A stretch of DNA of 49,472 nucleotides from Bacteroidaceae bacterium (GTDB taxonomy: Bacteria; Bacteroidota; Bacteroidia; Bacteroidales; Bacteroidaceae). Location: the NCBI GenBank assembly GCA_016280855.1, contig JAEEHP010000131.1:1-49472 (forward strand), given 5' to 3'. Below the pieces are notes generated by a model. It saw only the letters and a program-made list of their open reading frames with translations, was not told the DNA's origin and searched no databases. Positions 23,816-33,286 of the stretch are shown in pieces. The position numbers were made by a program, and so were the translations under genes. Position 1 is the stretch's first letter. Each line of letters starts with the position of its first letter.

Positions 23816-25066
23816 ATGGAAAAACAAACCAAATACCCTGAGTTAAAACAATTATCACTCAGCATCTTGGGCACTGCCATCGGCGTAGGGCTGACTCTCT
23901 TTGCGAACAACCGAGTGGATTACAGCCGTCAGCGCTCGGCACAGCGCGAGACGGCCATCATGGCGGTGTGCGACATCGATGAGATCGCACAGGGGCTGAA
24001 GGATGAGATACAGTTGGAGGACAGTCTGTTCCAGGTGACCATGTATGTATCCTCCCATCAGGAGCTCATCGACTCGCTGTCGAAGGACACGCTGGATATG
24101 GCCTTCAAGTATCTGTACGACGATCCTACGGTGGTGAAGCCGTGGACTGCCGACACGAAGGAGAACGCCTTCAACAGCGGCATCGATGCTCGCATGAACC
24201 TGGGAAACAACCAGTTCTACGACAATGTGCAGTCGTGCTACTACGTGCGCCGCTCGCTGATGAAGGTGATGGCTGATGCTCCCATGTTCCGCCGTCCGCT
24301 CAGCAAGGATGCGTACGAGGACATCCTGTACGAGTTGCCCCCCACTGCCTTCTTTAACGGCGGCGTTCTGAACCTCGAAGGCCTGCGTCATGTGATGAAG
24401 CAGGTTTTCGCACAAAAATCGACAGCGCTCTATATCGTGCGATATTTCGACCGGAAAGATGTCTATAAGAATGCTGTTACAAAGTTGGAAGGGCTGAACC
24501 GCGAGAACAAACTGCTGATGGACATCACCGACGAGGATATAGAAAAGTATATCAGGCAAAATTCGGAGGATGTATCGCAGCAGGACATAGCCGACTTGAT
24601 TATTGGCAGATGGGTGTTGAATAAGGATACCATCGTGTTTCATGAGGACAGTACCTTCGAAAGGACTTGGGTCATGGAAATTCAGGGGCAGATTCAACTC
24701 AAGGAGGAGCAGCAAGATGTTCTCGTGCTAATCCCAACGGCCGTTCGCACGAAAGGGCTGTGGACGCTGAATGGCGACACGCTGACATACGACTGCGATA
24801 GCCGTAACGCAGAAATGCTTTCGTTTGATTTTGACACGAGCAATTTCCCACAGGCGACGGTGGAACGTCTGAAAGACACCCTGGATTTCAATAAAGAAAT
24901 GACGAGGAGGACCATCCTGGAAAAATTCCAGCAACAGACCTTGAAGTTTGACGAAGTTGTTTCGTTTGACAGGAGCGGCAACACGATGGTGTGGACACAT
25001 GAGGAAACAACCCCTGACGGCAACAAACAAACGACTTCTTTACATTTATTCAGGAAACCAGAATAA
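23816..25066 (+). CDS. Membrane-anchored protein of unknown function (416 aa), paralog of 19913-21163
   Basis: I chose the ATG at 23816 over a TTG 12 nt upstream; this gives 416 residues, exactly the length of the paralog. An N-terminal hydrophobic segment (LSILGTAIGVGLTLFA) precedes a conserved patch (TAIMAVCDID), a helical middle, and a C-terminal beta-rich domain with LIIGRWVLNKDT and GLWTLNGDTLTYDCD. It ends in TTPDGNKQTTSLHLF, matching PDGTEETSTLYL in the paralog. The C-terminal domain resembles lipocalin-like folds. It is third in the operon 23014-26391 and followed after 8 bp by the calpain-like gene. Function unknown. The two paralogs sit in separate operons flanking a terminator, as if a small cluster had been duplicated and diverged. 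Confidence 0.8.
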   Translation: MEKQTKYPELKQLSLSILGTAIGVGLTLFANNRVDYSRQRSAQRETAIMAVCDIDEIAQGLKDEIQLEDSLFQVTMYVSSHQELIDSLSKDTLDMAFKYLYDDPTVVKPWTADTKENAFNSGIDARMNLGNNQFYDNVQSCYYVRRSLMKVMADAPMFRRPLSKDAYEDILYELPPTAFFNGGVLNLEGLRHVMKQVFAQKSTALYIVRYFDRKDVYKNAVTKLEGLNRENKLLMDITDEDIEKYIRQNSEDVSQQDIADLIIGRWVLNKDTIVFHEDSTFERTWVMEIQGQIQLKEEQQDVLVLIPTAVRTKGLWTLNGDTLTYDCDSRNAEMLSFDFDTSNFPQATVERLKDTLDFNKEMTRRTILEKFQQQTLKFDEVVSFDRSGNTMVWTHEETTPDGNKQTTSLHLFRKPE

Positions 25067-25074
25067 GATACATT

Positions 25075-26391
25075 ATGAAACTGATGTTTTTATTATTACT
25101 CTACCTGCTGATGCTACCGTTTCAGGTCGCATCGCAAACGTGTGAATGGAGCGAACTCATTGGCAAGGATTTGGTCTTGTACAGGTATGGACGTCTTAAG
25201 GACGGCATCTTTACGGACTATCGCTTCACGAATCCTGCCGGAGCGGAACCTGTGGAGACCTTGACGCTTACCGACTCTACTCATTTCGAGTGGAAATACT
25301 CTTTGAGCGGCGACTTCAAGCGCGAGATAGAACTCAAAGGCACCAAAATAGATCTCTATCCGCCCTTCTGGAACAACCGTTATATCTTCATCGTGCAGCG
25401 CAACGACAACGTCATCATGACCGAAGGGCACGATGGCATCACACGCCTCTTCTTCATCCCCGACCCAAAGCCCACGCCAGAGTCGCTGCCTGTCTGCTAC
25501 AACAGTAAGAAAGGGTTCTGCGACGGCAAGTTGGACGACCTGATGCCGACCTTTACCGATTTCACCTACCATTCCGCTACCCCCCTGGGACGCCATTTCC
25601 TCTACGTACTGAAGTCAGAAGACGTTATGAAGCAATGGCTCGAGAGCACGGAGGAGAGTCTCACCCTCACTTCTGCCAACATAAAGCCCTTCGACGTGAC
25701 GCTCTTCCCCAATGGCGAACCCGTTATGGCTGATGTGAACCATAAGAGCCTGAATGATTGTAACACCCTGTCCGTTCTGGCCAATTTGGCTTTCCAGTAT
25801 CCCCAGTTCATCAAGTCCATCATCCATCAGGAATCGCCCGAGTCTTTCCGTGTGGATATGTTCGATCCTATGGGCAACCCCATTACCGTGCGCGTCGGCA
25901 ACCGCTTTCCTGTCACCTACGAGGGAGAGCCAGTCTTGTGCGTAGGCAAGGACAACCAACCCAACTGGAGCACCATCATGGAGAAGGCTGTTATGAAGTG
26001 GATAAAGGTCTATCAGCATGTGAGCACCATAGAAGGCTGCAATTCCGAGTGGGTAGCACCCATGTTCACAGGCGACGGGCGCAGCTTCTGTGTCAAGCCG
26101 GGACGCCTTTCCGGCAAAGACCTCGCACGTGTCATCACTACCTGTCTGGAATATGGCATGATCGTCAATGGCGGGTTCTCTCAGGAGGGCGTTGCCCTCG
26201 ACGGGTTAAAGACGCGCACCTATCACGGCTATACCTTCCTGCCGCCGCAGAAATCGGGTTCCCTCTATTCCATCCGCGACATCGACGGTACGGGTGACAC
26301 CGATGGCATCATGAACGTCACCACCAACGATGAGGCCGTTGCTCCACTTATCAACATACGCATCATCAGCCCAGGTGCTGCTGCAAAATAA
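25075..26391 (+). CDS. Secreted calpain-like (papain-fold) protein, possible cysteine peptidase
   Basis: This 438-aa protein has a signal peptide (MKLMFLLLLYLLMLPFQVAS) and an N-terminal ~120-residue beta-rich domain. The following ~250 residues align by pattern with the calpain catalytic core. NDCNTLSVLANLAFQYP (C229) resembles GDCWFLAALASLA; VDMFDPMGNPITVRVGNRFPV and WSTIMEKAVMKWIKVYQ match the calpain V..V.D..P and W..L.EKAYAK elements; YHGYTF supplies a histidine (H384). At the place of the catalytic Asn (RNPWG in calpains) the sequence reads RDIDG, so D402 replaces Asn. Bacterial secreted calpain-like peptidases are known (for example Tpr of Porphyromonas gingivalis). Activity is therefore plausible but the altered triad leaves doubt. 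It is the last gene of the operon with the 416-aa membrane protein. Confidence 0.6.
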   Translation: MKLMFLLLLYLLMLPFQVASQTCEWSELIGKDLVLYRYGRLKDGIFTDYRFTNPAGAEPVETLTLTDSTHFEWKYSLSGDFKREIELKGTKIDLYPPFWNNRYIFIVQRNDNVIMTEGHDGITRLFFIPDPKPTPESLPVCYNSKKGFCDGKLDDLMPTFTDFTYHSATPLGRHFLYVLKSEDVMKQWLESTEESLTLTSANIKPFDVTLFPNGEPVMADVNHKSLNDCNTLSVLANLAFQYPQFIKSIIHQESPESFRVDMFDPMGNPITVRVGNRFPVTYEGEPVLCVGKDNQPNWSTIMEKAVMKWIKVYQHVSTIEGCNSEWVAPMFTGDGRSFCVKPGRLSGKDLARVITTCLEYGMIVNGGFSQEGVALDGLKTRTYHGYTFLPPQKSGSLYSIRDIDGTGDTDGIMNVTTNDEAVAPLINIRIISPGAAAK

Positions 26392-26422
26392 TACCTTTTT
26401 TTTCTCTTTTCTCTCTTTTCCG

Positions 26423-26430
26423 TACCTTTG
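26423..26430 (+). promoter_or_regulatory. -7 box (TACCTTTG) for the giant surface protein genes
   Basis: CGTACCTTTGCACC fits TAnnTTTG, 37 nt before the ATG at 26468. The upstream DNA is pyrimidine-rich and no clear -33 TTTG was identified. Confidence 0.6.
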
Positions 26431-26467
26431 CACCGTTTTTTCAGAATAATCACATAAAAAGCACAAA

Positions 26468-29400
26468 ATGAAGAAAACAGGACTTGCACGGATGACACGG
26501 TTCGCCATGACACTGTTGCTCACACTGATGACCTCCACCCCCGCGTGGGCAGATGACACCTATACGTCGTACAACGTGACGGCGGGCATTGGAAATACTT
26601 ACGGAAATAACTCTAACTGGACAGCATTGCTGGACAACAACACTGGAAGCAAGTGGTGCTGTCTTTTAGGCAGTGGAATATACGTGGAGTTCAATACGCC
26701 CAACGCTATCATCCCAACTGGCTACATCCTCACCACGGCCGAAGACACTCAGACATACCCCAACCGCAATCCGACGGCTTGGGTACTCTATGGCAAACGG
26801 AATCAAGGCGATGCCTGGACACTCCTTGACAGCAAGACCAACAACACCTCAATGCCCGCTTCTAATAACACTGATGTCATTTTCACCTTTTCGAACTCGC
26901 AGGCATATAAGTACTTCCGCTTTGAAGTAAGTGCTGTAAATGGCTTACAAAATAATGACCAATATAACAATCAACCAGCTGCCAAATTTCAACTCGCTGA
27001 ACTAAGGCTGATGGGCAATGATTATGTGTCAGGTAACTCGCCGACCACCGTTATCGAATCGCTCAACGGCAAACATGGCTCTATTTATGTGAAAGGCTGG
27101 TGCGAAGACCCCGACGCCCCCAGTACCCCGCTGACTATACAAGTATTCGTGAAGGACGGCAACAGCCAGCCCGTAGAAGGCTACAATCCCATCAACTTGA
27201 CAGCCAACCTCAAGCGCTTCGGCGAGGACAACCAGTGGCACTACAACGGCTTCGACCATTATCTGCCCATCACCACCCCCGGCACATACGAGGTCGATTT
27301 TACATTCGTCGATGCTACGGGCGACAGCAGCCCCATCTATAGCTATTCCGGCATCCAAGTCGCAGCCCCCTACATCGTGACCTACGATGCCAATGGCGGC
27401 AGCGGAGCACCCGCACAGCAGCAGAAGGGCGAGGGCGCAGCGCTCACCCTTAGCAGCATCGTGCCCACCCGCGACGGCTACAACTTCCAGCGATGGACCA
27501 CCGCCCAGAACGGCGGCGGCACGGCATACAGTCCTGGTGCCGCCTATACCGACAATGCCAATGCGACGCTCTATGCACAGTGGGTAGCCTCTGACTTCCC
27601 CGGTAGTGGCACCGCCGACGATCCCTACGTCATCAGCACAGCAGGGCAGTGGAACCTCTTCGCCAGCAACGTGAACAACGGTAACACCTATAGCGGCAAG
27701 TATTTCGCCCTGGGAGCCGACATCACAGTCAGCACTATGGCGGGTACCTACGACACTCCCTTCAGTGGCACCTTCGTCGGCACCGGCCACACTATGAACC
27801 TCGCCATTAACGGAACAGGCACAGGCGGCGGCCATCCCAACATCGCCGTGGCACCCTTCCGTTATGTCAACGGAGCCACGTTCAAGTACATCAATCTCAC
27901 CGGCACCATCACCCGCAATGACTATCCCGACGACTCCAACGTATCGTTGGGCGGACTCATCGGCATCCTCTCGCAAAACCGCAACGTGACCATCATCGGC
28001 TGTCACAGCAGCGTCAGCATCAACTACAATTTCACTTGGGACAGCGACAACGGGGCACTCGGCACCTACTTCACTACGGGGCACATGGGCGGTTTCATCG
28101 GTTGGAGCGATGGCAACGCCATCATCACCGACTGCCTTTTCGACGGCACTCTCGCTGGTCGTCCCCTCCATCAGGGCGGCTTCGTGGGCTATCTGTGCTG
28201 GGGCGGAATAACGTTCAATAACTGCCTGATGAACGGCACAAGCAGTGCAACCAGCACCTATCGTGGAAACTTCTTTGGCAGCGACAACAATGGTGGGGCT
28301 GGCTCGCTCAACAACTGCTACTACAAGAACAGTATCGACGCACAAGGCACCTCCACCAACGCCACCGGCGAGACCCTCCGCACCCTGTTAGGCAACGGTT
28401 GGATAGTGAACGGCAGCGACGCAGTGGTGCCCTGTCCGACGCTCACCCTTGATGCCGAGGTTGATAACCGCACGGCCATCGCAGATGCCGCAGGAGCCGG
28501 AACCACCTTCAACAGTGTGCAGATAGACGGTCTCACCCTCTACCGTGACGGCACATGGAACACCATCGTCCTGCCCTTCAACCTGACTACCCTCACCGGC
28601 ACGCCCCTCGAAGGTGCCACGTTGAAGACCCTCGCCTCCTCCAATTACACCACGCAGAACGACGGCATGCTGACTCTCACTTTCGCCGATGCTACCAGCA
28701 TCGAGGCTGGCAAGCCCTACATCGCTAAGTGGGGTGCTGACCTCATCATCCGCTCTGCTTCTGACTGGAACGCCTTTGCTGATAATGTCAATAATGGTAT
28801 CGATTCTTATCAGGGTAAGGTTGTCAAGTTGGCCGCCAATATCACCGTCAGCACCATGGTGGGTATAGACAACACGTCTTTTAAAGGTACCTTCGACGGC
28901 TGCGGCTATACGCTGACCTTCAACAAGACGGCAACTGGGGCATATTGTGCCCCCTTCTGCAACACCGCAGATGCGACTTTTAGGAACCTCAAGGTGGCTG
29001 GCACCATCAATACTGGTTATAGGTTTGCAGGAGGCTTAATTTGCTTAAGTACTGGCTCTTGCACCATCGAAAACTGCCAAAGTAGCATTATCATCAATAC
29101 GTCCGTTAACGGCGACGGTACTCACGGTGGATTCATCGCATGTTGCAATTTTGGTTCGGGTGGCACAATCAGTTTTACTAATTGTCTCTTCAATGGTACT
29201 ATCAGTGGAAGCAACACCTCCCACTGCGGCGGCTATGTGGGCTGGCGCAGTGGTTCGCTGGCCATGACCTTCACCAACTGCCTAATGGCAGGCAGTATGA
29301 ACATCACATTAGACGGCAACACCGCTATCTTCTACCGCACCAATGGTGCCGCTGCCTCTATGAACCACAGCTACTATAAAGGCTCCTACGGCAATGCTAC

Positions 29401-32400
29401 GAAGCAAGGCACTGTCACCTCGGCCACTGGCGAAACTCTGAGGGCCCAGCTCGGCGATGACTGGGAGGTGAGCGGCGATAATGTCGTTCCCAGGCTGACC
29501 TCCACCATCGAGAACCCCATGTTCACCAACGTCACCCTCAGCAACGCCACGGCCAACATCGAGACCACTTACGCCAGCCTCAACGGTAGTTACAAGCCAT
29601 TCTCCAACAGCTCGTTGGTCGATGCCCACAACACCAGTCGCCGTGCCATGCATGCCGCAATCAGCTTCAATCAGCCTCTTAAGACTGGCTATACCCTCAG
29701 CGGATGGTACACCGACGCCGCACGACAGAGTGCCGTCACCACCATTCCCTTTGCCGACGACGGCACAGTGACCCTCTACGCCAAGTGGACACTAGGAGAA
29801 CAGCCCACAGGCATCCCTTACCTTAAGTATAATACGGAAACAGAAGAGTTTGAAACGCTCTATGCCGCTTCCTATACTGCCGTCAACTCTAAAACCACAA
29901 CATGGAATAATAATACATGGTATGTGGTTCAAGGCACCGTCACCATAAGCAGCCGTATCACTGTGAGTGGCACGGCCCACCTGATACTCCTCGACGATGC
30001 AACGCTGACGGCTTCTGCCGGCATCCATGTGGCTAGTGGTAAAACGCTCAACATCTATGCCCAGTCTGACGGAACAGGTCGCCTTAATGCCAATGCAAGC
30101 ACCAATCAACATGCTGGAATAGGCAGTAACGGCGCAGTGAGCAATGGCACCATCACCATTCATGGCGGTGTGATTACGGCAACTTGTTCTGGTGGAGAAG
30201 GATCTGGTATAGGCGCAGGAGGACAACCTCGTGGGACCTTTGTTGTTTTTAATAATAGCGGCCGGGTCAATATTCATGGCGGTACGATTATTGCCACAGG
30301 TGGTGACTTTGGCGCAGGTATTGGTGGTGGCAATTTCGGTGAAAGCGGCAACATCACCATCACTGGCGGCACAATCACGGCCACGGGTGGCGCCAATTCG
30401 GCAGGCATTGGCGGTGGCTGTGATGCAAGTGCCAACACCATCACCATCACTGGCGGCACAATATATGCCACAGGAAATAATGGCCAAGCCATCGGCAAAG
30501 GAAGTGGAACAAGCAGCACCGAAGGTACCTTGACTTTAGGAGATATGAAGGTGTACTCTAGTGCGTCTGCCACGAATCCTGTCAACGCCTCAAACCGTGT
30601 AAGCACATGCCGTTCCTCCTACGCCAAGGTCATGCTCTGCACTTCGCACACCTGGACTAATGGCACCTGCAGCTACTGCGGTACCTCCCACCGTCATGTC
30701 ACTTACAACGGCAACAACGCAACTGTAGGCACCGTTCCCACAGACGCAACAGAATATGAACCGTATCAGTTCGTCACCGTTCTTGGCAATAGCGGCAACC
30801 TGGAGCGCACTGGCTACTCCTTTGCTGGGTGGAACACCAAGGCCGACGGAAGCGGCACATTATATTCCGAGGGTTCGACGTTTATCATCAAGCAGAACAC
30901 CACCCTCTATGCCGACTGGACGCCCGTAGTGGAACTGACCGGCAACACCGACAATAGCAGTGCTATCAGTGCTGCGGCTGCGGACGGCAAGCCGCATCGT
31001 GTCGTCCTCGCCGGCCATACACTCTACAAGGACGGCTCATGGAACACACTCGTCCTACCTTTCAACCTCGTCAGTCTCAACGGCACGCCCTTAGAGGGAT
31101 TCTTAGTGAAGACCCTTGAAACCTCATACTTCAGTGACCAAACGTTGACGCTTAGTTTAAGCTATGCCACGAACATCAAGGCAGGAAAACCTTACATCGT
31201 GAAGTGGACATCGACTGGCGATAACATCGTTAATCCCGTGTTTGAAGATGTCCTCATTAGCAACGCCACGGCCAACGTCGAGACCACTTATGCTGACTTC
31301 ATCGGCAGCTACGCGCCCATCAGCGCCGATGGCCTCTTACACGATGCCCACAATCCCAACGGCGATGCTATGCACGCCGCCATCAGCATCGACGGACCCA
31401 CACGTGAGGGCTACACCATTGGCTGGTACACCGATGCCGGACTGACCGTGCCCGCCACCACCATTCCATTCGACGAGAACGGCAACGTGACGCTCTACGC
31501 CAAGTGGATACCCACAGAGTACACCATCACCTACAACCTCAACGGTGGAACTAACCATGCTGACAACCCCGCCACATACAACATAGAAAGCGAGACTATC
31601 ACCCTGCAAGAACCCGCCAAGACGAACTACAGTTTCGGCGGATGGTTCGACAATGAGGACTGCACAGGTGATGCCGTGACCTCTATTGTCAGCGGCTCAT
31701 ACGGTGACATAACCCTCTATGCCAAGTGGCTGGTGGAAGAACTGGCATTGGCCAACAATGGTAACAACAGCGATGCGATAAGCGTAGCGGCGGCCAGCGG
31801 ATTGTATCATAACGTCACCCTTACCGACCGCACCATCTACCGAGACGGCGACTGGAACACGCTTGTTCTGCCCTTCAACCTCAGCAGCTTCGACGACACA
31901 GCCCTTGAAGGCGCCACGGTGAAAACCCTTGAAAGCACGGACTTCAGCGACGGCACACTGACGATGAACTTCTCCGATGACCAGACCAGCATCGAGGCTG
32001 GAAAACCCTATATTGTAAAATGGGACGGAGCAGACTTTACTATCCGCTCGTCAGCCGATTGGAGTACTTTTGCCAGCAATGTCGGCAACTACCAAAACAA
32101 GACTGTAAAACTGGCCACAGACTTAAGTGTCTCGTCAATGGTGGGAGGAACTTTCAATGGTACTTTGGACGGTTGTGGGCATACCATTACCGTCAGCCTT
32201 TCTTCTGGAAGTACAGAACAAATAGCACTCTTTAACACCCTCGGAAATGCCACGATAAAGAATCTGAAAATAGCTGGAAACATCACTTTCGGAAAGCACC
32301 GTCCTGCCTCTATCGCATCATACATTTCTGGCACTACTACTATCAAGAATTGCTGGAGCTGTGTTAAGATTAATTCCAGTTACAGTCCATCTTCAGCGGA

Positions 32401-33265
32401 CTGGGTGGATGGCGGTGCTTTTGTGGCACGAGTCAACAGCGGTGCTACAATCAACATGTCCGATTGTCTCTTCACAGGTTCAATCACATACAAAACTAAG
32501 AACAATCAGGGCGGCGGTATGGTCGGCTGGACACAGGGCAGCAACTCAACGGCGAATCTTACCCACTGCCTGTTCGCGCCCTCATCTATGACCATGACAG
32601 CGACCGACCCCAAAGGTAAAACTTATGTGTTTGTGAGTGGCGAAGCACGTGGAAATCTCTCAGGTTGCTATTACAATTCTGTGGCCAATAATGTTAATTC
32701 GTCAGTGCTGAAAAAAGAGGGCACCTACACCACCGCCACGGGTAGCGACTTGTTAGCCCTGCTCGGTGACGGCTGGAAGATTCTCGATGGCCAAGTCGTT
32801 CCAAAGATGATAAACAGTGCAGGTGATATCGAGAATCCCGTATTCAACAATGTCACCATCAGCAACACCACTGCCGATGTCTCGACCACCTATGTGGACT
32901 TCGTGGGCACCTACAGCCCCGTCATCTACAACGATGAGAACCGTAGCGTCCTCTTCCTCGGTGGCGGCAGCACCCTCTACTATCCCGACGGCCAAAACAC
33001 CACCACCATCGGCTCATGCCGCGCTTACTTCACGCTGAACGGCATTACGGCAGGCGACAAAGCCAACGAAGTCAAGGCTTTCGTCCTGAACTTCGGCGAC
33101 GATGAAACAACAGACAGCCTCACCCCCAACCCCACTCCCGTGAGAGAGGGGAGTGCTGGCGCGTGGTATGATCTCGGCGGCCGACCCTTGACCCTCGACC
33201 CTCGACCCTCGACCCTCAAAAAAGGTATCTACATCCATAACGGCAAGAAGGTAATCATCAAATAA
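26468..33265 (+). CDS. Giant modular surface protein (2265 aa): F5/8-like, InlB B-repeats, GLUG-like and beta-helix domains, T9SS-like tail
   Basis: A signal peptide (MKKTGLARMTRFAMTLLLTL, cleavage near AWA) precedes an F5/8/discoidin-like domain (~25-180). InlB-type (Listeria-Bacteroides) repeats follow, with ends such as TLYAQWV and TLYAKW, and GLUG-like parallel beta regions (NCLMNGT, GGFIGWSDGN). Three copies of a YRDGTWNTIVLPFNL ... GTPLEGATLKTL module and a right-handed beta-helix part with ITITGGTITATGG and GIGGG turns complete the body. The end (AWYDLGGRPL ... GIYIHNGKKVIIK) fits a type IX sorting tail. It is probably a secreted or cell-surface adhesin binding glycans or host matrix. 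Just before the tail, two segments are encoded by dispersed DNA repeats (33118-33155 and 33182-33218). It shares an operon with the second giant gene, 21 bp on. Confidence 0.88.
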   Translation: MKKTGLARMTRFAMTLLLTLMTSTPAWADDTYTSYNVTAGIGNTYGNNSNWTALLDNNTGSKWCCLLGSGIYVEFNTPNAIIPTGYILTTAEDTQTYPNRNPTAWVLYGKRNQGDAWTLLDSKTNNTSMPASNNTDVIFTFSNSQAYKYFRFEVSAVNGLQNNDQYNNQPAAKFQLAELRLMGNDYVSGNSPTTVIESLNGKHGSIYVKGWCEDPDAPSTPLTIQVFVKDGNSQPVEGYNPINLTANLKRFGEDNQWHYNGFDHYLPITTPGTYEVDFTFVDATGDSSPIYSYSGIQVAAPYIVTYDANGGSGAPAQQQKGEGAALTLSSIVPTRDGYNFQRWTTAQNGGGTAYSPGAAYTDNANATLYAQWVASDFPGSGTADDPYVISTAGQWNLFASNVNNGNTYSGKYFALGADITVSTMAGTYDTPFSGTFVGTGHTMNLAINGTGTGGGHPNIAVAPFRYVNGATFKYINLTGTITRNDYPDDSNVSLGGLIGILSQNRNVTIIGCHSSVSINYNFTWDSDNGALGTYFTTGHMGGFIGWSDGNAIITDCLFDGTLAGRPLHQGGFVGYLCWGGITFNNCLMNGTSSATSTYRGNFFGSDNNGGAGSLNNCYYKNSIDAQGTSTNATGETLRTLLGNGWIVNGSDAVVPCPTLTLDAEVDNRTAIADAAGAGTTFNSVQIDGLTLYRDGTWNTIVLPFNLTTLTGTPLEGATLKTLASSNYTTQNDGMLTLTFADATSIEAGKPYIAKWGADLIIRSASDWNAFADNVNNGIDSYQGKVVKLAANITVSTMVGIDNTSFKGTFDGCGYTLTFNKTATGAYCAPFCNTADATFRNLKVAGTINTGYRFAGGLICLSTGSCTIENCQSSIIINTSVNGDGTHGGFIACCNFGSGGTISFTNCLFNGTISGSNTSHCGGYVGWRSGSLAMTFTNCLMAGSMNITLDGNTAIFYRTNGAAASMNHSYYKGSYGNATKQGTVTSATGETLRAQLGDDWEVSGDNVVPRLTSTIENPMFTNVTLSNATANIETTYASLNGSYKPFSNSSLVDAHNTSRRAMHAAISFNQPLKTGYTLSGWYTDAARQSAVTTIPFADDGTVTLYAKWTLGEQPTGIPYLKYNTETEEFETLYAASYTAVNSKTTTWNNNTWYVVQGTVTISSRITVSGTAHLILLDDATLTASAGIHVASGKTLNIYAQSDGTGRLNANASTNQHAGIGSNGAVSNGTITIHGGVITATCSGGEGSGIGAGGQPRGTFVVFNNSGRVNIHGGTIIATGGDFGAGIGGGNFGESGNITITGGTITATGGANSAGIGGGCDASANTITITGGTIYATGNNGQAIGKGSGTSSTEGTLTLGDMKVYSSASATNPVNASNRVSTCRSSYAKVMLCTSHTWTNGTCSYCGTSHRHVTYNGNNATVGTVPTDATEYEPYQFVTVLGNSGNLERTGYSFAGWNTKADGSGTLYSEGSTFIIKQNTTLYADWTPVVELTGNTDNSSAISAAAADGKPHRVVLAGHTLYKDGSWNTLVLPFNLVSLNGTPLEGFLVKTLETSYFSDQTLTLSLSYATNIKAGKPYIVKWTSTGDNIVNPVFEDVLISNATANVETTYADFIGSYAPISADGLLHDAHNPNGDAMHAAISIDGPTREGYTIGWYTDAGLTVPATTIPFDENGNVTLYAKWIPTEYTITYNLNGGTNHADNPATYNIESETITLQEPAKTNYSFGGWFDNEDCTGDAVTSIVSGSYGDITLYAKWLVEELALANNGNNSDAISVAAASGLYHNVTLTDRTIYRDGDWNTLVLPFNLSSFDDTALEGATVKTLESTDFSDGTLTMNFSDDQTSIEAGKPYIVKWDGADFTIRSSADWSTFASNVGNYQNKTVKLATDLSVSSMVGGTFNGTLDGCGHTITVSLSSGSTEQIALFNTLGNATIKNLKIAGNITFGKHRPASIASYISGTTTIKNCWSCVKINSSYSPSSADWVDGGAFVARVNSGATINMSDCLFTGSITYKTKNNQGGGMVGWTQGSNSTANLTHCLFAPSSMTMTATDPKGKTYVFVSGEARGNLSGCYYNSVANNVNSSVLKKEGTYTTATGSDLLALLGDGWKILDGQVVPKMINSAGDIENPVFNNVTISNTTADVSTTYVDFVGTYSPVIYNDENRSVLFLGGGSTLYYPDGQNTTTIGSCRAYFTLNGITAGDKANEVKAFVLNFGDDETTDSLTPNPTPVREGSAGAWYDLGGRPLTLDPRPSTLKKGIYIHNGKKVIIK
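33118..33218 (+). repeat. Two dispersed repeats in frame within the first giant gene
   Basis: 33118-33155 is a CCTCACCCCC-type repeat with the hairpin CACTCCC / GGGAGTG. 33182-33218 is a CTCGACC heptamer repeat. They encode LTPNPTPVREGSAG and RPLTLDPRPSTLKK near the C-terminal sorting tail, where the paralog carries a different repeat. Confidence 0.8.
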
Positions 33266-33286
33266 CACTCAACAACATAGAATAAT

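Noticed and set aside
27029-28345. 438-codon minus-strand open frame inside the first giant gene
   Set aside because: Antisense to a continuous modular surface protein; biased composition and no motifs.
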